DNA of 64,000 bases from Tubulanus polymorphus. Lineage: Eukaryota; Nemertea; Palaeonemertea; Tubulaniformes; Tubulanidae. The notes beneath the pieces were generated by a model. The model searched no databases. It had not been told where the DNA came from and saw only the letters and a list, made by a program, of their open reading frames with translations. Location of the stretch: positions 22,914,153-22,978,152 of the forward strand of contig NC_134028.1 in the NCBI RefSeq assembly GCF_964204645.1, read 5' to 3'. The position numbers were made by a program, and so were the translations under genes. Below are positions 1 to 11,500 of this stretch, in pieces; position 1 is the first letter of the stretch, and every line of letters starts with the position of its first letter.

Positions 1-163
1 TAGGTTACTGGTAAGTTTGACCCAAAATTGTGTTAATTTCCAGCTTTTTAGAGTAAAGTTAGAGCCTAGAACTCAACGCAGTGAGGAAGTACTGAACCAA
101 GGGAAGTTTGACCCAAAAAGGTTTAGTTCTGAATACTGGTACTTTCAGAGTTCATACACTCAC

Positions 164-3100
164 CGAGTATATCCCTCTTGCAGTTTTCCAGTTTATCTTG
201 AATTTGAGCTTTGACATCCAATTCCAACTCGAATTTCATCATCGCATCCGGAACTGTGGTTCCTCGATTGTTTTCTTCTTTCTGCAATAAAACATAAGAA
301 CAATCGTCAGGAGGCAAAACAATTGAGCGCTAGTAATGACTAGGCTAGGTTTATTACTTTTAGCTGGGCTAGGTTTATTACTTTCGGCTAGACTTGGCTT
401 ATTACTTTTGGCTAGACTGGGTTTATCACTTTCGACTAGACTGGGTTTATTCAACTCTAACAACCCAGAATTCAGTTCCAACATTTCTCACTCGATAATT
501 CTGATATTGGTTCAGTTCGAATGTTTTAACTCTCATATTCGAGTCAATCTTAGCGAGAACCGAGGAACTGAATCGAGGCTCCACAGCCCCCTGTTTCATG
601 ATCCGATAAAACCTAACTTACCGAATATTTCGCCTCCATTTTCGATTCGTACTCCTCGCCGAGGAAGAATCGCGTTTTGATTTTGTGACGTTTGAAGAAC
701 TGTGGCGCGTTGTCGCGTACGTATTGACGGGCCTCGTCCTGAGCTAGACGCGGCCTCGATCCGGCCGGTCGCGTCTCGTTAAACATCGTCACGCTCTGAC
801 ACACAGCATCGCACGCTTCCTGATTCAGCTTTTTCTGCGAAATTAAATTCAGAAATTTGAGGGCGAAATGTGATTTTGAAATAAAGAATAAAACCACATG
901 GTCCAAAGTTATAGGGTTGAGGCAAAAGTAAAATCCCTTTTTAAGCACTTTTGTTTGGCAAAAGTGACACTTTTCTTATCATCAGTGTTTTCAATAAGAG
1001 CCAGGTCCCAGGTCCGTCTGTCGTTTGTAAAAGACCCGCCTGTTTTTTCAAACCAGCTTTCATTTCCGGGACTATTATGGGACCCTCCTCATTTCCGGGA
1101 CTATTATGGGACCCTCCTGTTTTTCGAAGGGACCTGGCTTGTTAATTTCTTATTGAAAACACTGATCATCATCCAAATCCACAACAGAAATTGTCAATTT
1201 ATGATCAGTGGTCTATAAACATGGGAAAAATGGATTAGAAATGGAGGACAGCAATATGTTGATACAGGCAGTTATATTGTCATCACATATATAGTGTCCA
1301 AGAAAGTAATTTGGGATACCAAATGTTAATAGTACCGGTATTGGTAAGCTCTTTGTAAACACTCGTTCAAATTTTGTGAAAAACATTTTCTAAGGGCCAA
1401 CATAATTTTCAAACAATTTGGAGACTTGCTATGAACCCCGAACTATCGTATTTTAAAGATTATCCTCTCGGTCGTGAGAAACCCTTACGAGAAAATCCCG
1501 GTACGACGAAACCCACAACTCACCAGCGCGTAGAAACAGTGTTTGTTCGTTTTCAAATGTTTGACCATCTCGTCACCAGAAATGGCGTTCTTCTTCGTGA
1601 TGTGACACGCCGTGCAACAATACGAGATTCGAAAGTCGTCGAAACTTTCGCAATTCACGCATTCGTGGACCAAATTCAATCCTTAAATCAGATATATATT
1701 AATATTACGTTCAGAGTTTATTCAAGCTGATTGGCGGAACGAGTGACAAGAGAAACTACCACAGGGATTTGTAACCCATGAACCATGGACCGACGAAAGA
1801 TCACCAGGGCCCAGTAGCGCAATCCTGACTTACGTAAGTCCAAAAATGGTCTTAAATCCTATGACTGGTTATAAATTGTTAGATTGGCTATAGAACAGAG
1901 TTGGTCTTATATGTAAGCCATGACTGTGCAACCGGCCTCGGCACACGTTTTAATGGACGTAGGTTTTCTACAGGTCTTTTGGATACTCAGCGATTATTTT
2001 CAATAGTTTAAGCAAGAACTATTGAACTGGGCGCGTGAATCTGTTGTACAGTCAGCTTGGAGACCAGTCTCAAGATTAAATAACATTGTCGGACATAGAC
2101 GAGTCACCACTGCGCGACTGGGCCCCCGGGTCGTCCTGGTTCGTTGCAAGCTTGATAATCCAAGAAATTAACTAACCCGGTACAGGGTCCTTGATCAAGT
2201 TGATTTTATCGACTTCCACCTGAATTTCTGCGTAGATGAACTTTTTCGGTTCGGCTGAAAAAAAGAGCGGCAAAAACTTGCAAATTATTTACAGAACCTG
2301 AAAAATAAACTACGTACAAAAGCCGGCGTTCAATTTTACACAATCACAATCCAGCACCAATCATCGAAGAGACAATCAGCCTTGAATCTTAAAGTTGAGG
2401 TAAATAGAAACCTCTCATATTTGTAGTAAGCTCGCTTAAGGTTCATTCATGCGTGACCAGAAACTAAATTTTCGGGACATTCTTCTTCATCAAATTTCAA
2501 GGCGATGGTTTCACGGTTTTCTCTTTTTTTCTTATGTATACGACATACATACGCAAAATATACAAGAATCAGAAAATATATGTAAAACATACACATTCTT
2601 ACCTTCTAAATATCACTGAACACCTTTCCACCAAATTACAACAATTTATAGCAGGCTTTGAACTCTAATGCGCTAACAACAGCTCATAATCACCAATATT
2701 CTCAAAGTTAAACCCAAGTAACAAATAGGCTATCATCCAAAACGTCTTACGTATTCGGTATCTTTTTAAATTTACCATGCTCGTATTTCACCCTTTGGAA
2801 ATAACACCCTAACAACTTTCATACTGGCTAGAGTTAAGCTTTCTATTATAATTCCAAGCACTCACACCAATCAGTGTACAGCCTACTGTAGCGATTTTTT
2901 ATTGTGCAAAATGTTTCAAATGCCCTTTAGGTAGGTAACAACACTGTTGACACAGTTGACACGAATTCAAAATTTCCAATATTTTTTCCAAGTATTTCAA
3001 GGGCGATTTTGCAATTTTTCCAAACTGAAATGTAGCCTTAGTAAAAGTGAACACACCATCCATCATACGAAAAGGCACGTCAACATTTCAGGGTGTTGAC

Positions 3101-6100
3101 TGGTTGATGAAGTTGATTTTCAAGAAAAATTGCCAAAGAAAGTTGCCCCGCGGCGAACAATCGACACCCCGGAACTATGCTGGGTTAAAAGAGCCCCGAT
3201 TCAGCAGTTGAAGTTGGGAAGCTGTAGAACCAAGTATGATCGAGATACATATCAAGTTTAGTTCGTGTGTAATGAACCTCTTACCTCCATTTTCCACCAA
3301 TAACTTATTCTACAAATAGAAGCAAAAAACCGCGCACATTTTACTACAAGATGACTCGCGCTCCGTAACGCACCGGGTTCATACGTAGGTCTTAGGTTCA
3401 AAGTTCAGAACGTGTCCCCCCCAAGCTTGACGGTCATATTCAATGGTTGTTGAATTTACGCCCGATTGCGCACACCCCGAGTTCACCCAAATTTCATCTC
3501 TCATAATTCAAGCTTGGGGTTGAACATCAACCAAATAAACGGGGGTGATTTCAAGTGCTGTTGCGACGAACAACGAGACCAAAATCAAAAGGCATGAATT
3601 TTGTTATCCAAAACGAACACGTAGTAGCACGCGACCGTAAGTGGAACTCATGTGGAATAAGTGGATACAATGCGGAACAAGTGGAACTCAAGTCGACCAA
3701 AAATATTCACAGAGAATCATAAACGAAATTTTAGAATTACATCATCTAATTGTTAAGTTTGCACCAAATCTCAAATTGCTACAATTTTTCCATTCGCCGA
3801 CATAATCATCGCTCGTTGCTAAGACAGCAACCGATGAAGGTTTACGACTGAGAGCGCCCTCTGTGAGAGAGCATTGAAACTACATAACGCGTGTCTATTT
3901 ACCAGATAATGTCTTGGACTGTCGACATGGCGATACCACTGCGGATAGGAGATCTCCGCATCACACAACTGCAAAACAGTTATCAGAATAAATATTACAG
4001 GCTTTACTACTACGGTGTTTAGACGGCAGTCCATAAAGTACAGTCACTAAATTTTGCAGATTTTCAACACCATACATATGCATTGTTCCCATAGTTATTA
4101 TTTCCCTGGTTTCATTTTTTCCAAATGGAAATAGGCCTGCATAAAAATGCAAACTATCAGACGGACATTTAAGTGGTTTCTGGTTGATAAAGCTGGAGCC
4201 AGTTGCTCAAAAGTTGGTTAGATTTAACCAGCCGATCTGATAGTTGACATAGTGAAAATTGAAAGTTCACACTGCTACTATGGCATTCATCCGCCGATTA
4301 TCTTCAAACCAACTTTTGAGCACCTGATTTTTTCAGGAAAATTTGTAGCATGACGTTGCACACATGGGAAAACAGTTTTTCCTAATTTCTCAGTACTGTA
4401 GGAACAATGTGCACACCGAGAAATACGATGGAAAGTGCTACATCAATTGCTACTTACGTCACAGTGAGTATAAACTTGAGTGAATTTCTTCCCTGAAACA
4501 GAAACAATTCATACAGTAAAACAAGCTGTTACCCGGTCGATGAACCCAGGAACTGTGAAAAATGGTTCCTCAACCATGAGGACTCTTAAATAACATTCAT
4601 GTAAATACCTCGAGAGTTGATCTTGTACTCGTGCAATTTAAGCTGATGTTCCGGTGACTGCCAGTGAGCTTCCAAAACCTACACTCACAAAATTCAACGA
4701 AAGAACCTTACATCATTCCACCGGATGATGGCTGTTAGTCAACAGCCGAAACGTTGTGGTTTCGTAATAATAAATTTGATCATATAATTTCAAATTGGAA
4801 GTGTGGGATTTCTTCATTTAAGAACCTTATATTCGTCAAATACACGACAGTTAGGAATCCTGTTATCGAGAATTCCACCAGGTGTCATTAGTAGTAACAC
4901 TTCTTCTGCGCTTCAATTTCTTCCCAATCTCAGTCAAAATTGAATGAACTAAGAATTTTCTCTTAATCAGTTATCAACGAAAACTACAGACAGCAGTAGA
5001 ACGGTCAATAATCTTCGTTGAGAAAGATTCGTTGAAAACTTACCATCTCATCTTCGACAGGCATTTCATGCATACACAGTTTACAAGTCGCAGTCGACTT
5101 CTTCTCATTGACGTCCATGAGAAAAACTTTAAATTCTGATTCTTCCGGCTCCCTGTAAATATCAAAACTGACGTTAATCAAATATATTTCGTAATATAAT
5201 CTATGATGTTTTTTAAAACACGTTCGATGAATAAATGATCCATGAAGCAATCTACTTTTCATTGTTGATTTCTCCTCTGGATGTGCATTAGCTCAAGCCA
5301 TTCGCTCTGTCCTGGCCAAAGTAAATGAATGGCATATTTTTTTTGGTGCAATCGGGCTTAGAATAATATGGGACCCCTTCCTTGATTCAGACTCACTATT
5401 TCAGTCTTCCTAGACGAATCACTGATATCTGGTGTTACAGTTGCTTCATCAGGTACATTATTTCAATCAAAAATGTGAAGTCCTGAACACATGTGAAGTG
5501 TGGACAATCAGTCTTTGAAAGTGTGCTGATAGAATGTCTAATATATATAGTTCATTTTCAGTCAAAAATGTCTGTGTTGAAGTTATGAATGCATGTGAAG
5601 TGTGGTAAATCAGTTTTTGAAAGTGTGCTTGTAGTTCATTTTTTGGCACATTCTAACAAGTCTTTGTAACTAACTTACGGAAGATCTTCACCGACAATGT
5701 CTTCATCTTCAGGTTCTTCAAACTTCACCATTTCTTCTGGTTTGGCTATCTACAAAACAATGCGATACACAAACCAAATAGATATTTCTTTTCATCACAA
5801 GGATTTTGTTCAGCAAGCGCAAGAAAATTCTTCAGTGCAAAAACTTACCGGTTCTTTATTGGCTTCCGGTATTACACCAGATTCTGAAATACGAAAATTC
5901 ATATGAAAAGATATCTAAAAAGAATATCAATAACTTCAATCTAACTTATGGATATTCTTAGGCAAATGTTCGACTATATCGAGGTAACAATAGAATACCT
6001 AGTCAGCATTGTCAGTCAGTCAGTCAGTACCGGTAACTGGACTGTGGTTGTCAGTAACTCAGTAACTGGACTGTGCTTTAGGCAGTAACTGGACTGTAGG

Positions 6101-7472
6101 GTTTAGTCAGTAACTGGACTGCGGTTTAGTCACTAACTGGACTGCGATTAAGTCAGTAAGCAGACTGCAGTTTAGTCAGTACTAGACCGCAGGGTTAAGT
6201 TGGTAACTGGACTGCAGTTTAATGAGCAATTAAGTCAGTAACTGGATTGTAGCTTTATTAGCAGTAACCAGGCGATGCTTCAGCAAGTAATTGGATCAAC
6301 TCTTTTCAACCCAACTTACCATCGTAGTCACGAAGGAGTTTGAGCAAATCAGTTTTCGCGCCACTTGAATGAATTCCTCGACTGAGGCAGAGATCCCGTA
6401 GACCGGCTACGGTCATTGTACCGTAATTCACAGCGGTCGCAGCATTGCTCACTGCGGGTTTAGGTGGCTCGATCTCCTCTGGTGACATCGAGCTCAAGCT
6501 GAAAAATTATAATGAGTAAAGTCAAGCATAATGGTGGCTGATGATACAAACCGTCACCATACATAAATTCCCAACAATATTTCTCATCTATTACGAGAAT
6601 CATTTTGACATTACTGTCGTGGGTAAATACGACACTTTTAGCGTATTAGTTCCCAAAAACTAAATCTGCGTTATGGTTAGGTGATAAAATTGTTGTTTTT
6701 AACATCATTATCCCAAATTTAGTTAGGGGCCGAAACATTAAATATATTTCTCTTCAGTGAAATATCAATTTGGGTATATGGCACGGGAATTCCAAATGTC
6801 TCCATTTTTCACTAAAAAAACACCGCAATTTAGTCATAACTCTAGGCGTTTTTATCTAAGCAACTTGTATCAAATTGCTTAACTCCGTCCATTACTATCA
6901 CGTGGTATAAATTGAATCGCCCTAAATAAATTACCCTACTCTCTAGAACACGAAGCTGAATTTTCTGCGATTGAAAAGGCTGCCATTTTCTTTTTGGATC
7001 TAGACTATAGGCAGGCCTAGTTGAACGCTAATTATCGAGGTGTCATCGTGCAAATCAAATCCGAGCGTCTCGTACTTTGGTTAAGTAAATGGAAGATTTG
7101 ATCCGTGTTGATTCGAGTTGCTTAAATAAAAACGCCTTTGCCAATATTAATGAATAAAAAAAGCTTTGATGAGGAGAGAATCCCACAATGATAATAAAAA
7201 GTCCGAAAATGAAACTTCGAGATAGTAGTTTATTTCAACGTTTCGACTATATCCTAATAGTCATCTTCAGGAATAATGAAGCTTTGAATAGATTTGAATT
7301 TAATTGTCGACTATTTCTTGCATTTGTTACTCGGATTTCTTGCTTATGAATGAATTTCAATAACATTTCGCGGGTAACACACCCGAAATTTTGCATCACT
7401 AAGATTTGAAAACAAAATTAGTTCAGTTTTATGATGCACATACCTCGCTAAAGCGTCCGCAACGCCGAACAT
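164..7472 (-). CDS. SAP-domain, matrin/U1-type zinc-finger-like protein (N-terminal 360 aa; 3' end off window)
   Basis: I read eleven coding exons on the minus strand, all with GT/AG borders and matching phases: 7444-7472 (ATG), 6320-6498, 5849-5883, 5679-5749, 5044-5152, 3903-3968, 3285-3309, 2177-2254, 1524-1681, 622-834 and 164-281. The last ends in phase 1, so the gene continues left of the window. Residues about 37-69 form a SAP motif (GLRDLCLSRGIHSSGAKTDL), known in other proteins to bind A/T-rich DNA or chromatin. Residues about 88-112 are acidic. C128/C131 with H155/H161, and C220/C223 with H239/H245, give CxxC...Hx5H patterns like matrin/U1 zinc fingers, the second better spaced (15 residues) than the first. 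The region after about 250 is basic and Gln/Lys-rich and unfamiliar. I cannot name an orthologue. A nuclear nucleic-acid-binding role is inferred from the two domain types. Confidence 0.72.
335..455. repeat. Tandem repeat, about 30-bp unit, about 4 copies
   Basis: The phrase GGTTTATTACTTTTGGCTAG recurs about every 30 bases with small changes (at about 346, 376, 406 and 436). It lies in the intron between exons 164-281 and 622-834 of the minus-strand SAP gene. Confidence 0.75.
981..1166. mobile_element. Foldback (MITE-like) element with 19-bp perfect terminal inverted repeats
   Basis: ATCAGTGTTTTCAATAAGA at 981-999 is repeated as its exact reverse complement at 1148-1166. Inside, GAGCCAGGTCCC and GGGACCTGGCT form a second inverted pair, and a 31-bp unit around CATTTCCGGGACTATTATGG occurs twice in tandem. 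There is no coding capacity. It sits in an intron of the SAP gene. Confidence 0.7.
4202..4324. mobile_element. Foldback (MITE-like) element
   Basis: GTTGCTCAAAAGTTGGTT near 4202 faces AACCAACTTTTGAGCACC ending at 4324, giving imperfect terminal inverted repeats of about 18 bp around a non-coding centre. Intronic in the SAP gene. Confidence 0.65.
5466..5640. repeat. Direct duplication of a ~70-bp segment
   Basis: A segment running from TCAAAAATGT through GCATGTGAAGTGTGG to TTTGAAAGTGTGCT occurs twice, at about 5466-5532 and 5567-5635. It lies in the intron between exons 5044-5152 and 5679-5749 of the SAP gene. It looks like a local tandem duplication that has diverged. Confidence 0.6.
6008..6275. 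repeat. Minisatellite built on CAGTAACTGGACTG
   Basis: The core CAGTAACTGGACTG, followed by a short variable link ending in TTTAGT, recurs about nine times every 22-32 bases, preceded by a short (CAGT)n run. Intronic in the SAP gene, just downstream of the SAP exon in transcription order. Confidence 0.8.
7175..7275. repeat. Partial copy of the AGAGAATCCCACAAT repeat family
   Basis: AGAGAATCCCACAATGATAA at 7175 matches one terminus of the element at 21234-21372, and TAGTCATCTTCAGGAATAAT near 7258 matches the interior of that element. I see no opposing terminus, so this copy is truncated. It lies in the first intron of the SAP gene. Confidence 0.55.
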
Positions 7473-8333
7473 TTTGAATTCTTCACTTTTCACGGATATG
7501 GTCAGATATGGTGCCGGTGGCCGATTCGGTTTTCGTAGTTCTCAATTTATATTAAACCGCAACTCACTTATCAGCAGGTTCGAGTCACACATTATGCGAT
7601 GGGCTTTTGAAATAAATTCTCTAGAAGAATCAAATTTTCCTTCTTCAATCATTTTATCTTCGTAACTTGATAATAATTTCACATACCATCTTAAAACCAA
7701 AAAGCCTCTCAATCAATATCAATCAAAGATGCTTTCGATTTATATATATACTGATTTTAAGACGGTCTATCCTTGTAAAATTTGTGTATAGTTTACAAAG
7801 GAATACATAATTGAAAAAGGAAAAATAGATCTTTGAGAATTTCAATCATATAGTTCCATCGCTCAACAGGACTCGAACCTGATAGGGCACTTAAGTTGAA
7901 TCTAAATTGAAAACCATGATGGCCGAAATTTGTATCCTGCACATCCGATATAGACAATCCTGTATTGTACTGTCTTGCGCCACTTAGTAATCCTCTTAAA
8001 TCATGTTTCTATGTGATGAATTTTCAAAAATCGCCTGTTAGATAGAAACCCTACGACTATTAAGCCGTTATCATTACCGACAACACCAGCCTCAAGACAA
8101 CCAAGTTGTTAACAACATGATTTACAAGCCAACAAGGTAAAATGAAATATGGAATGGAAGATAGAATCTGAATCAGAATTGTTTATATTGACATGTTTTG
8201 TTGTTATCAGTAAGTAAATTAGTAATCTTTAGTTGTTGACATATTCATTTGATTTTGAATTGTAGATGATTTTGCAGGCAGCAGCAATAGTAATATCTTG
8301 CACTCGTTAAATCAGCATTTATCAGTTTATCAA

Positions 8334-8340
8334 TATATAA
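8334..8340 (+). promoter_or_regulatory. TATA-like box upstream of EME1
   Basis: TATATAA lies 68 bases upstream of the first EME1 ATG and just 5' of a short upstream frame. Position and sequence fit a TATA element, but this is AT-rich DNA, so chance occurrence is quite possible. Confidence 0.3.
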
Positions 8341-8356
8341 GCAGAGAATAATAGAG

Positions 8357-8380
8357 ATGATGTCAACGACAGAGGAGTAG
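8357..8380 (+). other. Short upstream open reading frame before EME1
   Basis: ATG ATG then five more codons and TAG (seven residues, MMSTTEE), ending 21 bases before the run of EME1 ATG codons. If it lies in the 5' leader it could damp EME1 translation. Inference only; the transcription start is not known. Confidence 0.35.
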
Positions 8381-8401
8381 TAATAGAGTCCAGTGATAAC
8401 G

Positions 8402-8545
8402 ATGATGATGATGATGGAGCCGACAGTCGATGATATTCAGTATGTTCAGTGCATCTGTCCACATATCAACTCCGACGACATCAGAAATGATTTGTGCTAC
8501 ACGAGAAACGTTCAACTTACAATCAATCGATGTTTGGATGGAAAT
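8402..8545 (+). other. EME1: CUE-like domain exon of EME1 (exon 1)
   Basis: The exon encodes 48 residues starting with five consecutive Met codons, so the exact start is uncertain. The stretch CICPHINSDDIRNDL followed by TRNVQLTINRCLDG resembles CUE ubiquitin-binding domains of the AMFR/AUP1 type (hydrophobic-Pro motif, middle helix, then a T/L-I-rich third helix ending in L-x-G). The donor GTGAGT falls in phase 0 after AAT, and the acceptor before 9249 opens the EME1 frame with TAT TTG AGA. Exon 2 has an in-frame stop just upstream of its acceptor and no early ATG, so EME1 needs an upstream start exon and this is the one that fits. Transcript evidence is needed to prove the join. Confidence 0.65.
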
Positions 8546-11500
8546 GTGAGTCTGTCACAAGTTCGCGGGGAAGCGATTTGTCACGATTAGTTGTCTTTAA
8601 GTCCAAATAATATGTATTTCTGTTTCAAATAACGAAGTGGATATTTTGCCAATATGGCTTTAGTCGAAATTATTTTGCTTAAACATGATTAAGAAAAATT
8701 TATTTCTCCGATTTGGATAACAAAAAGGATCTCAGTAAGATTTTAGGATTATTAGTTAGGTTAAGGTCTTAAAGTGGTTAAAGTGCTTAGGCCTAAATGA
8801 ATTCTGGCGGCGGGAACCAATGTTATAGTAATAGAAGTGTGGGGACAGGTGGTTGGTTTGGAATCCTGATCCCAAAAAGATACTGTGCTCTCTAGAATAG
8901 TCAGTAACCTGTCTGTGGTTTGATAGTTTCACGTTTGGATATTTTCACAAACCACTCAGAATATTGTTCGAGTATAGTTGGTATAAGCCCACCCAATTAT
9001 AAAAGCTTACCACCAATGATTAGTGAACTAGCTATCTTTAAAATAAAATAGATGGAACCGTGGTATTTGGTAGTTATTCATGAACTACACTCAAACAATA
9101 TACCAACTACACTCAAACAATATTTTTAGTGGTTGGTGAAAATATCCAATCGTGAAACTAAACCACAGACAGGTTACTGTTAAGGTATTTCTTTGCTTGA
9201 AACTTACGCGGAAATTTGAGACTGATGCATGTTCTTTGGTGATTTCAGTATTTGAGAAAGTGCCGTCCGATTATAAAGAGTCCCAGTAAAAAAGAAGCCG
9301 ACGCTTTGTTGAAAGCTATTAACGAAAGTCAGCTGGAGGAATTAGACTGCGAGAAAGTGGACGACGAGCAGTTGAGGTCGTTTATCAGCGATTGCAGCCC
9401 GAGTCCGAATAAAACGAAGGGCAAGATCATCAACAACGGAAGCTTCTCGAGCCCTACCCTTACGCCGGGAAAAATAGTGAAATATCCGCGTCCCCCGAAT
9501 CTCAAGACGTCGACGATAACCGCGCGTGATTTCAACAATACGAAAACGAAAATCTCGGCCGTCGATCATTTGGATAATTTAGTTGGTAGTTTCTTGGATG
9601 ATTTACACAACGAACGCGGTACGATCGACAAAACGATTTCGATCAAAAAAGAACCCTCGTCGTCGACGACCGCGCAACAATCGAAGCAAATATTGTCTTT
9701 GAATTCGGGGATTAAGTACAACCATGGCGACGTTATCGAACTATCGGATAGTTCAGATGACGAGGGTTCGTCGGTGCGGCCGAACGACGACGGCGAACAA
9801 TCGTCAGCCAACAACGCGGCGTTTTCGACAAAACGTAAATCGAGTTTTAGTTTACTGCGGAGTCCAGTGAAGAAATCTAAAGCCGCGACGATAAACGCTA
9901 GTCCTCAGCTCGGCGTTAGATCGCTTCTCGGTTCGAGTCCACGATTGATGGCGAGGGGCGGCTTTACGAGTCATCATCACAACATACGTCCCAATATCGT
10001 TCGAATCGGACCCAGACTGAATAAAGCGTGGAATCACGCGCCGAATCCGACGCGATTCGCTCAACCTCGCGTGGCGACGAGTCTACTGAATTCCACGTCG
10101 GCAGCTTCGTCGCGGCTCGCGAATAAAAGTAACGGTAAACAACGCGTCATCGCGACCGACCAAAACGGACAAAATCGAACCGATGATACGACGAGTACTG
10201 GGAATCATTTAGAAACACGCCACGGTTCGGATGACCCCACCGATGAAAAACATAGTGATAACGAATCTGTCGATTGCGGGGGGAACAAAAATGAAAAAAC
10301 TAGTCAAATTATTGAAACACGGGATGAGGAGAACATCGTCAATCAAACCGCGACGAGATTAAACCCACCGAGCGACGACCGGCTCAAACCTACTTCGGAT
10401 AACAGTGATAACGATCAAAACAGTATTCCTCCTAATCAGAGATCGCACGTGAATACGAACGGCGAGAAATCCATGACAGCACAGCCGTATAACACGGCAA
10501 TTACTAATGATCACCCGCCGTCTGAAGATAGAATTGTTCCGTCAGTGTCGGGCGGGACGAAGGCTTTTGATAGCTTAAATACGGGACAGCGGTTAACGCA
10601 CAATAACCCTTCTTCCGGTCACAATCAAAGCGCTCAATATAACAGTTTAAATCCAGTATTGAATCAAGAGGGCAATAAAAACAGTTTTGTCAACAACTGG
10701 AATAGTCAGCAAAATTGGAACAATCAAAATCAGAGTGGTGGCAATTGGAAACGGAATGAGTGTTACAGTCAGAATTCATGGCAAAATCAGAATCAGAATT
10801 ATGCGAACGAGTATCCCGATACTAATTATCAGGATGATACGGAGTATCAGGGTAACGAATTTGGTAACGCGGAGGAACATCCGAAAACGTACGATACCTG
10901 GGTACACAAATCCAATCCTTGGAATACGGAGGATGGGTACGACGATGGCGGATATGAAAACTTTGAGGACGGGGGAAACGCGTGGGAGGATGATCTTTTA
11001 GACGGTGCCAGCAGTCAGCCGACGACCGAAGAAGATGCGACGGACGAATGGAGCGATTATAACAGTGCAATAACGACATCGGCGAGTCAGATAACAACAA
11101 CTACTATAGGTTCTTCTAGTCAGAATAGTACGGCTTCCTCCGGCGCGGTGAAGAGTAGGAGTAAGAAAACTGCCGAACAATTAGCTTTAGAAAAACAAGA
11201 GAAACTACACAAACAGGTTTGGATTCATTTCATTGATTCACTGAGAATGTACAATCGTTCAGCCACCCATATTAACCTGTGTTTAGTACTCAGTGTCACC
11301 TTTTACATGCTTGTCATACAGCCTTCTATTGGTTGGTTTACTGTTCAGGCACAGGCCTAACTGTATTCCATGTTAGCCTTGATGTTTATTTGAGATTACT
11401 GTATAGGCCTATAATCCTCTTTATGAAAATGCAGGTATATGGATGGAAAATGTAGAGGGCTCTTACAGATCAGGGGATATTAGGGAATTCCAGATTTTTT

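Larger units (their letters stand above)
7473..8401. other. Divergent intergenic region between the SAP gene and EME1
   Basis: About 930 bp separate the two start codons. It contains no long frame. On the minus strand near 7855-7900 there is a tRNA-like T-arm (CAGGTTCGAGTCCTG), apparently a relic. Close to the EME1 start there is a TATATAA box and a short upstream frame, listed separately. Both promoters must lie here or very near, so shared regulation is possible; that is inference. Confidence 0.5.

Noticed and set aside
5394-5452. Possible extra SAP-gene exon (VPDEATVTPDISDSSRKTEI followed by GTGAGT)
   Set aside because: No acceptor in the right phase, and the neighbouring exons already join in frame without it; could still be an alternative exon.
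10687-11180. Plus- and minus-strand frames overlapping EME1 exon 2
   Set aside because: Shadows of the real exon in other frames; rich in Arg/Ile as expected from shifted N/Q codons.
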